Source of the DNA: Flavobacterium sp. CBA20B-1
Lineage (GTDB): Bacteria > Bacteroidota > Bacteroidia > Flavobacteriales > Flavobacteriaceae
Assembly (NCBI RefSeq): GCF_028473145.1
Contig: NZ_CP092370.1
Span: 1,674,001-1,738,000, forward strand
Direction of reading: 5' to 3'
DNA length: 64,000 bases
Below, one piece after another: positions 7,387 through 16,744 of the stretch. Each line of letters opens with the position of its first letter. Positions within the stretch are counted from its first letter, which is position 1. Both the position numbers and the translations under genes were made by a program. The notes under the pieces are model-generated. The model was not told the origin of the DNA, made no database searches, and worked only from the letters and a program-made list of their open reading frames with translations.

Positions 7387-7460
7387 CTCCCCCTCTTGGG
7401 CTCGAACCAAGGACCCTCTGATTAACAGTCAGATGCTCTAACCAACTGAGCTAAGGAGGA
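7387..7460 (-). tRNA. tRNA-Asn (GTT)
   Basis: A 74-nt cloverleaf on the minus strand: acceptor TCCTCCT/AGGGGGA, D-arm AGCTCAGTTGGTTAGAGC, anticodon arm CTGACTGTTAATCAG giving anticodon GTT, and T-arm with GGTTCGAGCC. The 3' CCA is not encoded. It is identical to the copy at 7520-7593. Confidence 0.95.
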
Positions 7461-7519
7461 AACTTAAATTTTAAGTTTCTATTTTGCAATAAAAAGAAGT
7501 GTTGCTTTTTGCAACTTTG

Positions 7520-7593
7520 CTCCCCCTCTTGGGCTCGAACCAAGGACCCTCTGATTAACAGTCAGATGCTCTAACCAACTGAGCTAAGGAGGA
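7520..7593 (-). tRNA. tRNA-Asn (GTT), second copy
   Basis: Same 74-nt sequence as 7387-7460, with a 59-bp spacer between the two. Both are probably one transcript starting from the promoter at 7618-7648 and ending at the terminator at 7349-7377. Confidence 0.95.
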
Positions 7594-7617
7594 AGGTGTG
7601 TTACCTTTATTGCGTTG

Positions 7618-7648
7618 CAAATATAGAACGATTTTTCGTTTCTACAAA
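7618..7648 (-). promoter_or_regulatory. Promoter for the tRNA-Asn pair
   Basis: On the minus strand TTTG (7645-7648), exactly 19 bases, then TATATTTG (7618-7625). This matches the Bacteroidota primary promoter form TTTG-N19-TAnnTTTG and ends 24 bp before the first tRNA. Confidence 0.85.
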
Positions 7649-7676
7649 CATCTTTTTAAAAAAAATAGTATTTTTT

Positions 7677-9032
7677 TTACTTGCTTGTTATGGCTTTAAA
7701 AATGTCGTTTCCGTTTGCAAACAACAGCAAAGCAATAAGTATAACAAAACCAACTGTTTGTGCATATTCTAGGAATTTATCGCTTGGTTTTCTGCCCGAA
7801 ATCATTTCGTATAATAAAAACAATACATGCCCACCATCTAATGCCGGAATTGGCAATAAATTCATTACACCTAGCATTATGGAAAGAAATGCGGTGATGC
7901 TCCAGAAGTATTCCCAACTCCATGTGTTTGGAAAAACATCATAAATTGCTTTAAAACCTCCTACTCCTTTATAAGCACCGGTATCAGGGTTCACAATCAT
8001 TTTTAACTGCTTACCGTAACTTACTAATTTGTCTTTTCCTTTTTCTAAACCTATGGGAATTGATTCCAATAAACTGTAATGATCTGTATTTAATTTATAA
8101 AGCCCCAATTTTTCAGCATTTTCTAAACTAATCATTGGTGCATAGGCAATGTTTAGTTCACTGTTTGCGTTCACTTTCAACTGAATGGTTTCAGGTTTTT
8201 CGTTTCTTAATATTGTTGCTGGAATTGTTTGGTTTTTATACTTACTTAAAATGGGCTTTACTTGATCGGCAAATTTTATTTCTTCGCCATTAATACTTGT
8301 TATGAAATCTTTTGGTTTTAAAACCGCTTCATTTATAGAACCCTCTTCAACTGCTGACACAATAAAAGGAACCCTTGGCAATACAAAGCCTTTTTCTTGT
8401 TCAGATTTATTTTTTATCATTTGGTTGATAAAATCAACTGGCAGCACAATTTCTTTTTCTTGCCCGTTTCGTTCTACTAGGATTTTCTTTGCTGTGGTTA
8501 ACTTTTCATTTACTTCGTTAAAACGGTCAAATCGCTCTCCATCAATAGAAATGATTTTGTCTCCAGAAACCATTCCTGCCTTTAATAATGGATTTGAAAC
8601 TACCCATACGCCATCTTTTAAATCCTCATTTGCAATATATTTATCGCCATAGAACCATGTCATTCCAATGTAAATCACAAATGCCAATATAAAGTTTACG
8701 GTTACACCACCCAACATGATTATTAAACGTTGCCATGCGGGTTTGGAACGGAATTCCCATGGTTGTGGTTCTTGTTTTAGTTGGTCAGTATCCATGCTTT
8801 CGTCAATCATACCTGCAATTTTCACATAACCGCCCAAGGGCAACCAGCCAATTCCATAAACGGTTTCGCCTATTTTCTTTTTGAATAATGAAAATTTCAC
8901 ATCGAAGAACAGGTAGAACTTTTCTACTCGGGTTTTAAATAATTTTGCCGGAATAAAATGTCCCAGCTCATGCAATACAATTAATAATGATAAACTCAAT
9001 AAAAACTGTGATAACTTAACTAATATGTCCAT
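7677..9032 (-). CDS. rseP: RIP metalloprotease RseP (site-2 protease)
   Basis: A 451-residue inner-membrane zinc protease of the M50 family that cleaves membrane-embedded substrates such as anti-sigma factors. The catalytic HELGH is at residues 21-25 in the first membrane helix, and the LDG motif (PALDGGH) is at about 398-400 near the C-terminus. The central periplasmic part contains PDZ-like segments (SGDKIISIDGERF and KPDFITSINGEEI-like repeats). Further helices lie at about 100-125, 375-395 and 425-445. Length and motif order are normal for the family. It lies 78 bp downstream of the M1 peptidase gene and may be co-transcribed with it. Confidence 0.95.
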   Translation of the reverse strand: MDILVKLSQFLLSLSLLIVLHELGHFIPAKLFKTRVEKFYLFFDVKFSLFKKKIGETVYGIGWLPLGGYVKIAGMIDESMDTDQLKQEPQPWEFRSKPAWQRLIIMLGGVTVNFILAFVIYIGMTWFYGDKYIANEDLKDGVWVVSNPLLKAGMVSGDKIISIDGERFDRFNEVNEKLTTAKKILVERNGQEKEIVLPVDFINQMIKNKSEQEKGFVLPRVPFIVSAVEEGSINEAVLKPKDFITSINGEEIKFADQVKPILSKYKNQTIPATILRNEKPETIQLKVNANSELNIAYAPMISLENAEKLGLYKLNTDHYSLLESIPIGLEKGKDKLVSYGKQLKMIVNPDTGAYKGVGGFKAIYDVFPNTWSWEYFWSITAFLSIMLGVMNLLPIPALDGGHVLFLLYEMISGRKPSDKFLEYAQTVGFVILIALLLFANGNDIFKAITSK

Positions 9033-9110
9033 TAATTATAATACTTTTCTATTTTTTGATGCACAAATGTAAGCTTTTCGCTGTAGTATTTTGCACACAT
9101 TTGGTTCATT

Positions 9111-11030
9111 TTAATTTTTTATAATTTTTTTATGATAGGTTTTTTCGGGTGTTTGAATTTCTAATAGATAAGTACCGCTTGCCAATTGCTCGGACGGATA
9201 GGGATTGCTGATGTTTTTTGCTACCAATTTTCCGTTTATCGAATAAATATTCATCGATAAAACCGTTATATCTTCGGGAATGGCTACTTCAAATGATGTT
9301 TTTGATGGATTGGGATACACTATTATTTCAGTTGGCTGTGGGGTTTCGGCAGTAGTTAACCGCACGGTATTGTCTTTTGAAACAATATCATTGAACGGAT
9401 TGAATGTAACCAAATCAATCATGCCTACGCCGGTATCTACAATAAACTGTTGGTTGTTTTGTGTGTGTTGCAGCACTACTGTTTCGGTTGCGCCATTGTT
9501 GCCTGTGAATTGCAGGGTTACGGGCATTTCATAAAAAGGAACGCTTGCATGTGATGTGGTTTGGTTTAATGTGATCTTGGTTTGTGTAGTTGATAATCGT
9601 TCGGCATCTATTTGATACGAAGGATAGCCCTGACCATAAATCCAATCGTTAAAAAACTCCGTAAGATCTTTGCCTGAAACCGCCTCTAGATGTTGTTGCA
9701 CTTGGGTGGTAACCGCATAATTATAGGCAATTGCAGGATCGTTCAAGAAATTGCGCATTCCTTGATAAAAATCTTCATCGCCCAACACATAGCGCAACAT
9801 GTGAACCACCATAGATCCTTTATTGTAGGTTAAACGGCTGCTGAAAATTCGGTTGGCATCTAAAGCTTGGTTGTTGGTTAAATACACATTTCCTTCGGGA
9901 GATGATGTGATACTGTTTATTTTATTGCCTTTCCAATTGGTGAATGCGTTGGAACCGTCTAGTTCTTCTACAACCAAACCTGCCATGTATTCTGCAAAAC
10001 CTTCGTTGATCCAAATATCATTCCAACTGCCACACGTTACTTTGTTTCCAAACCAATGGTGGGCCAATTCGTGGGCAATTAATCCACGCGAAAATCCCCC
10101 CATAAAAGAAACAGTGGTGTGTTCCATTCCTCCGCCCCAACTAAACTCTGCATGACCGTATTTTTCCGTATGAAAAGGGTATGTTCCGAACAACCGCTCA
10201 AACAAATTCATAATAGGAATTGTAACTGCCAATTGGCTCACACTTGTTGAATAATTCTCTGGATACAAGTAGTTTACCACCGGAAACGTATTGGGTGCTG
10301 TGCCTGCAGATTGATTATAAATTTGATAATCGGTTACTGCGATTGCCACCAAATAGGCCGGAATGGGGTAATTGTGTTTAAAATGCGTGGTTTTGGTGCC
10401 GTTGGTATTGCTAACTTGCGACTGCTCTACCCCGTTTGTCACTGCTACCATGGCTTCTGGAGCGGTGATATACACATCAATTGAATCTACTTTATCGTTT
10501 AGTGATTGTTTGCAAGGCCACCAGTCTTTTGCACCAAAAGGTTCAGAAAGCGTCCAAATAATGGGTGTGTTGTTGTGGTAGCTCTGCGTGAAAGCTTCGT
10601 TGTTAGTTGGCGGTACACCTTCGTAAGTTATTTTTACTTCTCCTTGTGTGCCAGCCGCAACGGTTTGTGGCAATTGAATCACCAATTCATTGTTTGCTTG
10701 GCTAAAAGCAGCTGTTTGCGTGCCTTGCGTTACCGCACTCACCGTAAGCGCATGGCTTAAATCGAACACAATGGTTTGTAAATTTTGGTTTGCCACAAAC
10801 TGGGTGGTTACCGTTCCACTAATGTAGTATTGTGTGGGATCTACAGTAAATGCTAATGTATGATGTTTTACATCGTAGTTAAACGTATTGGGATTTTGTT
10901 TGAAAGCCAAACGTTTTTCTGCTGCTTGTTTTTCATACAAACGGTATTCGTCTTGCGTATTTGCTGCTATTTGAGCCACCGCAGACATGGTAAACAAACC
11001 AAATGCCAAAACAAAAAATGCTCTTTTCAT
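9111..11030 (-). CDS. Secreted M1-family metallopeptidase with T9SS sorting domain
   Basis: A 639-residue zinc aminopeptidase-like protein. It has a signal peptide ending near AVAQ (residue 20), an M1 N-terminal beta domain, and a GGGMEH substrate motif (about 299-304) in place of the usual GAMEN. The zinc site HELAHH is at 320-325, with the third ligand in NEGFAEY (Glu343). The C-terminal 80 residues form a T9SS type A sorting domain (VYPNPSKTSFEV ... ASGTYLLEIQT ... KKIIKN), so the enzyme should cross the outer membrane and be released or anchored at the surface. Role: digestion of extracellular peptides. Confidence 0.92.
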   Translation of the reverse strand: MKRAFFVLAFGLFTMSAVAQIAANTQDEYRLYEKQAAEKRLAFKQNPNTFNYDVKHHTLAFTVDPTQYYISGTVTTQFVANQNLQTIVFDLSHALTVSAVTQGTQTAAFSQANNELVIQLPQTVAAGTQGEVKITYEGVPPTNNEAFTQSYHNNTPIIWTLSEPFGAKDWWPCKQSLNDKVDSIDVYITAPEAMVAVTNGVEQSQVSNTNGTKTTHFKHNYPIPAYLVAIAVTDYQIYNQSAGTAPNTFPVVNYLYPENYSTSVSQLAVTIPIMNLFERLFGTYPFHTEKYGHAEFSWGGGMEHTTVSFMGGFSRGLIAHELAHHWFGNKVTCGSWNDIWINEGFAEYMAGLVVEELDGSNAFTNWKGNKINSITSSPEGNVYLTNNQALDANRIFSSRLTYNKGSMVVHMLRYVLGDEDFYQGMRNFLNDPAIAYNYAVTTQVQQHLEAVSGKDLTEFFNDWIYGQGYPSYQIDAERLSTTQTKITLNQTTSHASVPFYEMPVTLQFTGNNGATETVVLQHTQNNQQFIVDTGVGMIDLVTFNPFNDIVSKDNTVRLTTAETPQPTEIIVYPNPSKTSFEVAIPEDITVLSMNIYSINGKLVAKNISNPYPSEQLASGTYLLEIQTPEKTYHKKIIKN

Positions 11031-11142
11031 AAAGATACTAATTTGCGTAAAAATACTATTATTTATTTGAAGTTAAACCGTTGATTAATTGTTTAACTCT
11101 TTATGCATTTAATTCTTTAATCGTTTATTTGGATATAACTAA

Positions 11143-11170
11143 AAAAGCGACTCATAACTGAATCGCTTTT
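11143..11170 (-). terminator. Terminator after the 11175-12994 gene group
   Basis: AAAAGCGA and TCGCTTTT pair across a 12-base loop; on the minus strand a T-run follows. It lies just downstream of the stop of the gene at 11175. Confidence 0.75.
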
Positions 11171-11174
11171 ATTA

Positions 11175-11633
11175 CTAACTTAATCCGTTTGCTGACCAAA
11201 CCTTTATGCATTTAAGCAAAACTTCTTTGTCGTAAACAGCCCTAAAATTATCTAAACCATATTTATCAATAAATTCAAACATTAATTTGTTTAATTCGTT
11301 ATCTTTTTTCCTAATATCTTTATTTTCTTTTGATACTTTTGTGTAAAGCACTTTAGCTTCTTCAACTGTATTAAATTTTGTTAATGATAAATTATTAGTT
11401 ATCCATTTATCAAAATCAACATAAAGTCCAGGTTCAAATTCTTTAGGAAGTTTTTCTATCAACTCATTACTTTCTTTTTTAAAAGTTATGTATGTACCTG
11501 AAGTGTAAAAGTCAATAGATTCTTTACAAAATTCTTTAAATTTGTCGTCTTTCAAAATAGGCTGCTCACCATTTTGAGAGTAAATAGCTACCGACGTTAG
11601 CATAAAAACTACTATTAAAACATATTTTTTCAT
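11175..11633 (-). CDS. Small secreted protein of a local paralogous family
   Basis: This 152-residue protein has a signal peptide (MKKYVLIVVFMLTSVAIYSQ). No known family is recognised. A segment around DFDKWITNNLSLTKFNTVEEA resembles the part WIDSN.EQTEFGSVEVA of the protein at 11646-12302 and WINQNISLTQFQNSEMA of that at 12323-12994, so the three genes form a tandem family. It lacks the Cys lipobox and the Cys-rich end of the other two. It is last in the group, 12 bp after its neighbour and before a terminator. Confidence 0.7.
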   Translation of the reverse strand: MKKYVLIVVFMLTSVAIYSQNGEQPILKDDKFKEFCKESIDFYTSGTYITFKKESNELIEKLPKEFEPGLYVDFDKWITNNLSLTKFNTVEEAKVLYTKVSKENKDIRKKDNELNKLMFEFIDKYGLDNFRAVYDKEVLLKCIKVWSANGLS

Positions 11634-11645
11634 TTTATATTATTT

Positions 11646-12302
11646 TTAAATTCCCATACAATCTCTGTATTTTGCAGCACATCTGCTTATTCTTCTCTCG
11701 TAATATAAATCTGCAACTTGAACATAAACATTTCCGCCTTCTTTCATCAATAATGCTTTTGATAAGTCTTCTATATAGTAACCAAAAGCCCGATCTTCAC
11801 AGTCTGTTAATTGTTTATCACAATCATCACTTGTTGTTATATTATTATTTCCTAACCATTTTACAAAATAGGGAAGTAAAATTGATGAATCTTTTATTTT
11901 TATAAAATTAAATAATTCGGAATGATTATTTAATCTTATTTGGGTATAATTTTTCATAGCATTCCATTGGGCTTTTGCTACTTCTACACTTCCAAATTCA
12001 GTTTGCTCAATATTTGAATCTATCCAAGAAAAAAACTCTTGTTCTGTTGTAAAATTAAATTCTGTAACATCAATTTTTAAATTAACAACAAACTGATTTA
12101 CAAGAATTTGATATTCGGTAAATTCAGCTGAATTCACATAATTGTAAAACAATTGGTCGATTTCGTTAGAGATTTGAACATTTGTTCTTTCTTGAGTTGA
12201 ATTTACCTGCTCTGTTTGTTTATCCGAGTTGATACTTTCCGCATCATTGTCGCAACTCATCACGAAAATTGAAGCGATACATAGTAAAAAAAGTTTTTTC
12301 AT
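11646..12302 (-). CDS. Lipoprotein of a local paralogous family
   Basis: A 218-residue predicted lipoprotein (lipobox SIFVMSC, Cys17, followed by DNDAE). It shares IDQLFYNYVNS and a W-containing helix motif with the neighbour at 12323-12994. Its C-terminal third has a Cys pattern (DDCDKQLTDCED ... CAAKYRDCMG) that could form two disulfides. The acidic residues after the Cys resemble the flavobacterial lipoprotein export signal for surface display. Function is not known to me. Confidence 0.75.
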   Translation of the reverse strand: MKKLFLLCIASIFVMSCDNDAESINSDKQTEQVNSTQERTNVQISNEIDQLFYNYVNSAEFTEYQILVNQFVVNLKIDVTEFNFTTEQEFFSWIDSNIEQTEFGSVEVAKAQWNAMKNYTQIRLNNHSELFNFIKIKDSSILLPYFVKWLGNNNITTSDDCDKQLTDCEDRAFGYYIEDLSKALLMKEGGNVYVQVADLYYERRISRCAAKYRDCMGI

Positions 12303-12322
12303 AATTTTCTATTTTTTTAAAT

Positions 12323-12994
12323 TTATTTTTTTGCTTCACACAATTTATAAGTATCCTTACATCCTTTCATATCGCTTTTATATTTATCTTCGGCTACAGT
12401 TGCCGCCGCATCTTTCTCTTCTGGTGATGCATCAGATAATTTCAAAGTTTTAATTGCTGTAGTATATGAATTATGCGCTGTAGTTTTACAACTTTTATAA
12501 TCTTTTGCACAATCAGTTTCGGAATTTGTGGTATTTTCATTCAAAAACCATTTATCAAAACGAGCGGTTACTTCAAGAACTGGTGCATTTTCTATATATA
12601 AATAAAGTTCTCTAAACTCATTATATTTAGCCCTTTTTAAATTAAGCAAACTATTTAATTCACTAAGCGCCATTTCAGAGTTTTGAAATTGTGTTAATGA
12701 AATATTCTGATTAATCCATAATATCAATTCTCCTTTAGTTTCAATGTCAGAATAATCACCTGAATAATTTAGCTTTTCAAAAAACTCATCATGAGCAACA
12801 TTTGAGTTAATAAATTCATCGGAATTTATATAATTGTAAAACAATTGATCAATATCATCATCTATTGTTGGTATCCCAGGTCGAGACTGAACATTGGATG
12901 ATTCGTTAACATTTAATGATTCATTCTTAATATCAGAATCATTAGAACAAGATAGCACAAAAGCTATGCTACAAAACATTAAAATCTTCTTCAT
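12323..12994 (-). CDS. Lipoprotein of a local paralogous family
   Basis: A 223-residue predicted lipoprotein (AFVLSC, Cys16, then SNDSD). It is related to the protein at 11646-12302 (IDQLFYNYINSDEF, WINQNISLTQF, FDKWFLNEN) with the same late Cys-rich part (CAKDYKSCK ... CKDTYKLCE). It is first in a three-gene same-strand group with 12-20 bp gaps. The upstream 200 bp are very AT-rich. No known domain. Confidence 0.75.
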   Translation of the reverse strand: MKKILMFCSIAFVLSCSNDSDIKNESLNVNESSNVQSRPGIPTIDDDIDQLFYNYINSDEFINSNVAHDEFFEKLNYSGDYSDIETKGELILWINQNISLTQFQNSEMALSELNSLLNLKRAKYNEFRELYLYIENAPVLEVTARFDKWFLNENTTNSETDCAKDYKSCKTTAHNSYTTAIKTLKLSDASPEEKDAAATVAEDKYKSDMKGCKDTYKLCEAKK

Positions 12995-13042
12995 ATTAAA
13001 TTAAATTCTTTTTTAAATTTTACTATCCCTAAAATTAATAAT

Positions 13043-13059
13043 TATATATATATATATAT
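13043..13059. repeat. TA dinucleotide run
   Basis: An uninterrupted TA repeat of about eight units in the AT-rich divergent region between the lipoprotein group and serS. Confidence 0.7.
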
Positions 13060-13183
13060 TTAACTTTTCTTTAACATTCACTAAAAAGACAACATTTCTT
13101 TTTAAATTATATACCTTTAAAATAGAACATCTTTCAATCCATAATAATTAACTACACCATTCCAATTTCCCAAAGAATTTATG

Positions 13184-13191
13184 TAAATTTG
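13184..13191 (+). promoter_or_regulatory. serS promoter -7 box
   Basis: TAAATTTG matches TAnnTTTG and lies 22 bp before the serS start. No clear TTTG is found at the -33 spacing. Confidence 0.55.
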
Positions 13192-13213
13192 CCTTTTAAC
13201 AATTTTTTTACTT

Positions 13214-14485
13214 ATGTTACAGATAGCTTATATTAGAGAAAATCAGGAGAAAGTGGTGAAAGCCCTTGCAAAAAGAAATCTTGATGCTGCTGAAATGATT
13301 CAAAATGCAATCAACCTTGATGAGGAAAGAAGATCTACCCAGGTTGAACTAGACAACATCTTGGCCGAATCGAACAAGCTATCCAAAGAAATTGGCGATT
13401 TAATGCGCAATGGCGAAAAATCTAAAGCCGAAATCTTAAAGGAAAAAACCGCACAGCTAAAAGATAAAACTGCCGATTTAAAAGAGCGTTTGCAAACGGT
13501 AACAAACGATTTAACCAATCAATTGTACCAAATACCCAACACGCCAACCGATATAGTACCTGAAGGCAAAACACCTGAAGACAACTTAACCGTTTTTGAA
13601 CAAGGCGAAATTCCGGTTTTGGCAGAAGGAGCTTTACCGCATTGGGAATTGGCAAAAAAATACGACATCATAGATTTTGAATTGGGTGCAAAAATTACAG
13701 GTGCAGGTTTTCCGGTTTACAAAGGAAAAGGTGCCAAATTGCAACGCGCCTTAATCAGTTATTTTTTAGATAAAAATACCGAAGCAGGTTACAACGAAGT
13801 GCAAGTGCCGCATTTAATTAACGAGGCGTCTGGTTTTGGAACGGGGCAATTGCCCGATAAAGAAGGACAAATGTATCATGCCGTTGCCGACGATTTGTAT
13901 TTGATTCCAACTGCCGAAGTGCCTGTTACAAACCTTTACCGCGATGTGATTTTAAACGAAAACGAATTGCCTATTTGCAACACGGCATACACGCCTTGTT
14001 TCCGCAGAGAAGCCGGAAGTTATGGTGCACACGTGCGTGGATTAAACCGTTTACACCAGTTTGATAAGGTAGAAATTGTGCGTATTGAACATCCTGAAAA
14101 ATCGTATGAAGCGTTAGACGGAATGGTGGAACACGTAAAAGAAATTTTAAACGAATTAAAATTACCATACCGCATTTTGCGTTTGTGCGGGGGCGATATG
14201 GGCTTTACATCGGCCTTAACGTATGATTTCGAAGTGTTTTCAACCGCACAAGATCGTTGGTTGGAAATTTCATCGGTATCAAATTTTGAAACCTTTCAGG
14301 CGAACCGTTTAAAATTGCGCTTTAAAGGCAAAGACGGAAAAACACAGTTGGCACACACTCTAAACGGTTCATCGCTGGCATTACCACGTGTTTTGGCAGG
14401 AATTTTAGAGAATTACCAAACACCCGAAGGCATTGCAATACCCGATGTGCTAAAACCTTACTGCGGATTCGATAAAATTGACTAA
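13214..14485 (+). CDS. serS: Serine-tRNA ligase
   Basis: A 423-residue class II aminoacyl-tRNA synthetase that charges tRNA-Ser (and tRNA-Sec where present) in the cytoplasm. The N-terminal long coiled-coil arm (about residues 25-105) binds the tRNA. The catalytic core has the serine-binding motif IPTAEVP, motif 2 (PCFRREAGSYG) and motif 3 near LNGSSLALPRVLAGILENYQ. Length is normal and the start follows a -7 promoter box with a short leader. It stands alone, followed by a strong terminator. Confidence 0.97.
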   Translation: MLQIAYIRENQEKVVKALAKRNLDAAEMIQNAINLDEERRSTQVELDNILAESNKLSKEIGDLMRNGEKSKAEILKEKTAQLKDKTADLKERLQTVTNDLTNQLYQIPNTPTDIVPEGKTPEDNLTVFEQGEIPVLAEGALPHWELAKKYDIIDFELGAKITGAGFPVYKGKGAKLQRALISYFLDKNTEAGYNEVQVPHLINEASGFGTGQLPDKEGQMYHAVADDLYLIPTAEVPVTNLYRDVILNENELPICNTAYTPCFRREAGSYGAHVRGLNRLHQFDKVEIVRIEHPEKSYEALDGMVEHVKEILNELKLPYRILRLCGGDMGFTSALTYDFEVFSTAQDRWLEISSVSNFETFQANRLKLRFKGKDGKTQLAHTLNGSSLALPRVLAGILENYQTPEGIAIPDVLKPYCGFDKID

Positions 14486-14500
14486 TTAGCTACAAAATAA

Positions 14501-14538
14501 ATATCCGTTTAAGAGTACTTTCTTAAACGGATATTTTT
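14501..14538 (+). terminator. serS terminator
   Basis: A 14-base stem (ATATCCGTTTAAGA / TCTTAAACGGATAT) followed by T5, starting 16 bp after the serS stop. Confidence 0.9.
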
Positions 14539-14588
14539 GTTTTAAAGGATTTTGATAAGTTTGAATCTCTAATAATTACGTTACCAAA

Positions 14589-15378
14589 ATGAAAACACTA
14601 AAAGCAATTTTATTAATAATTCCACTAGTATTATTGTGCATTTCCTGTAAAAGTTCTTATACAAGAATTGGAGACAAAAACGCAAACTACATACCTTATT
14701 ATTTAAAAGTTTATGAAGCAGACAGCTTGTTTATAGTATGACGATGTTCTGATAATGAATAACGACGATTTAAAAACTTCATTTGCATAGCTTGGTATTT
14801 CAGATGCTGATTATACACAGTTAAGAAATCAATATTTAAATAGTCTTGACTTGGAGTTAAGGCGAGAGATAATTACAATGAAAAAACAGGATCAAAAATA
14901 CAGAATCGGAGGAAGAAGCAACGAGGATGTCCAAAATCAAAATAAAATTGATTCTGTGAATACATTAAAAATGATAGCTATTTTTGATAAGATTGGATTT
15001 CCAAATAAAAATGTAATAGGAGGGTTTAATATTGACAACACACCTGTAAATTGCAGTGCGATTTTACTCCATACCAAAGATTCTATAAGGTTGAATTATT
15101 TTGCTCCTAAGATAAAAGAGTTTATTAGTAAAGGAACAGCTTCTCCTATACTGTACGGAACTCTCATTGACCAATATTTTATATACAAAAATCAAGAACA
15201 ATATTATGGAACTTACAAAAATAGCCCTATAACCAGCATAACAGCTAATGAGTTGAATAAAAGGAGAAAAGAGATAGGTTTGCCTAATTATGGTTATGAA
15301 GATTGGAGAACAGAGCAACTAATATCTCCTGAATTATACAAATTAATGAAAGAACAATTAAAAATAAATAATAATTAA
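14589..15378 (+). pseudogene. Broken lipoprotein gene
   Basis: The 5' part encodes a lipoprotein signal (MKTLKAILLIIPLVLLCISC) and about 33 more residues, then stops at TGA (14739-14741). Shifting frame by one base just before this point restores a continuing frame (YDDVLIMNNDDLKTSFA). That frame meets an in-frame TAG (14788-14790) and then continues as LGISDADYTQLRNQY into a 170-residue open part ending at 15378. So one frameshift and one nonsense codon split the gene. The 3' part (apparent TTG start at 14851) contains NAIIL-type secreted-protein sequence that I do not recognise. Sequencing error could explain one lesion, but two argue for decay. Confidence 0.7.
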
Positions 15379-15390
15379 AAACTAGAAATT

Positions 15391-15552
15391 ATGAAGTTAG
15401 AAAAATTTAAAAAGGAAAATATTGCCGATAAAAATATATTGTCAGCAATTAAAAGTGGTGCGAGTGGCATACGTGCCAACTTTGAAATGACAGCATATCA
15501 ACAATTTTATGAGTCAACTTGCGATGAATGGCAATGTATGGAATGCAATTAA
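15391..15552 (+). CDS. Small Cys-ended peptide, RiPP-precursor-like
   Basis: A 53-residue frame starting MKLEKFKKENIADKNILSAI and ending with STCDEWQCMECN. The charged N-terminal start with the pattern MKLxKFKKExIxxxxLxxI, followed by a small Gly/Ala/Ser region and a C-terminal tail with three Cys, resembles the leader-plus-core layout of short natural-product precursors known from Bacteroidota. No modification enzyme or transporter is nearby, so this is only a resemblance. It is 12 bp downstream of the broken lipoprotein gene. Confidence 0.45.
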   Translation: MKLEKFKKENIADKNILSAIKSGASGIRANFEMTAYQQFYESTCDEWQCMECN

Positions 15553-15621
15553 AATTCTCCCTTTCCAAACAACCAATAACCACTTCAAAAAAACGCCACT
15601 CAGAGTAAATATAGTTTTTTG

Positions 15622-15629
15622 TACCTTTG
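15622..15629 (+). promoter_or_regulatory. Promoter -7 box for the DUF4286-rsmA-mgtE operon
   Basis: TACCTTTG matches TAnnTTTG and is 22 bp before the start at 15652. No good -33 TTTG is seen. Confidence 0.5.
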
Positions 15630-15651
15630 CCAATAAGTTATACAACAAACC

Positions 15652-15966
15652 ATGATTATTTACAACGTTACTATAAATATAGACGAATCGGTTCACGACC
15701 AATGGCTGAACTGGATGCAAACCAAACACATACAAGATATGCTGAACACCGGTTGTTTTAAATCGGCACGTTTGGTGAAGGTTTTGGTTGATGAAGACAT
15801 GGGCGGCGTGACCTATTCCGTGCAATATCTCGCTGAAACCAAAGAAGCATTAGCCGATTACAAGGAAAACCATGCGCCGCATTTACGCAATGAAGGATTG
15901 CAACTTTTTGCCGATAAAATGCTTGCTTTTCGTACCGATCTTGAAATAATCAGCGAACATGAGTAG
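15652..15966 (+). CDS. DUF4286 family protein
   Basis: A 104-residue small cytoplasmic protein beginning [21 protein letters not shown], typical of DUF4286. The predicted fold is ferredoxin-like, and the biochemical role is unknown. It is first in a tightly packed set: its end overlaps rsmA by 8 bp (ATGAGTAG). The proximity to rsmA suggests a link to ribosome maturation, but this is only an inference from context. Confidence 0.85.
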   Translation: MIIYNVTINIDESVHDQWLNWMQTKHIQDMLNTGCFKSARLVKVLVDEDMGGVTYSVQYLAETKEALADYKENHAPHLRNEGLQLFADKMLAFRTDLEIISEHE

Positions 15967-16744
15967 TGCGGATAACGTTCGGGCAAAGAAACATTTAGGA
16001 CAACATTTTTTAAACGACGAAAGTGTAGCAAAAAATATTGCCAATGCTTTAACGCTAAACGGATACACAAAAATACTCGAAATTGGTCCCGGAATGGGCG
16101 TATTAACAAAGTATTTGTTAGAAAAACCTGTGGAAACTTTTGTGGTTGAAATTGATACCGAATCGGTGGTTTATCTGGAAAAACATTATCCAAAATTACA
16201 CGGACATATCATTGGCGAAGACTTTTTAAAATACAATTTAAAGAAAGTTTTTAATGAAGATCCGTTTGCCATCATCGGAAATTTTCCTTACAATATTTCC
16301 ACTCAAATTGTTTTTAGGGTTTTAGAAATGCGCGATCAAATACCGGAATTTGCTGGAATGTTTCAAAAGGAAGTTGCTGAGCGTATTTGTGAGAAAAAAG
16401 GCAGCAAAACCTACGGAATATTGTCGGTTTTGGCACAAGCGTTTTACGACACCGAATATCTCTTTACCGTATCGGAACATGTTTTCACACCGCCGCCAAA
16501 AGTAAAATCGGGCGTAATGCGCATGATTCGCAAAGAAAATTACAGCTTGCCGTGTAGCGAAAAACTGTTTTTCACAGTGGTAAAATCGGCGTTTAACCAA
16601 CGCAGAAAAACCTTGCGAAACAGTTTAAAAAGTTTTATATCAGAAGAAATAAAAAACGATGAAGTTTTTAACCTTCGTCCAGAACAATTAAGTGTAGAAG
16701 CATTTATTGCACTCACTCAAAAAATAGAAGCGTATGGAATTTAA
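15959..16744 (+). CDS. rsmA: 16S rRNA (adenine1518-N6/adenine1519-N6)-dimethyltransferase RsmA
   Basis: A 261-residue SAM-dependent methyltransferase that dimethylates two adjacent adenines in the 3' hairpin of 16S rRNA during 30S assembly. Motifs: [11 protein letters not shown] near residue 10, SAM-binding [16 protein letters not shown] (about 40-55), and catalytic NFPYNIS (about 107-113). Length is normal. It overlaps the gene before it by 8 bp and mgtE by 11 bp, so translation is probably coupled. Confidence 0.96.
   Translation: MSSADNVRAKKHLGQHFLNDESVAKNIANALTLNGYTKILEIGPGMGVLTKYLLEKPVETFVVEIDTESVVYLEKHYPKLHGHIIGEDFLKYNLKKVFNEDPFAIIGNFPYNISTQIVFRVLEMRDQIPEFAGMFQKEVAERICEKKGSKTYGILSVLAQAFYDTEYLFTVSEHVFTPPPKVKSGVMRMIRKENYSLPCSEKLFFTVVKSAFNQRRKTLRNSLKSFISEEIKNDEVFNLRPEQLSVEAFIALTQKIEAYGI

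Noticed and set aside
7387..7593. tRNA-Asn pair as integration site of a genomic island covering the RHS array
   Set aside because: No integrase gene and no partial tRNA repeat at the other side within the window; both tRNAs are complete and expressed from a consensus promoter.
13043..13059. TA repeat as a phase-variation tract
   Set aside because: It lies in an intergenic gap, not in a coding region or at a clear promoter spacing; no mechanism can be supported.
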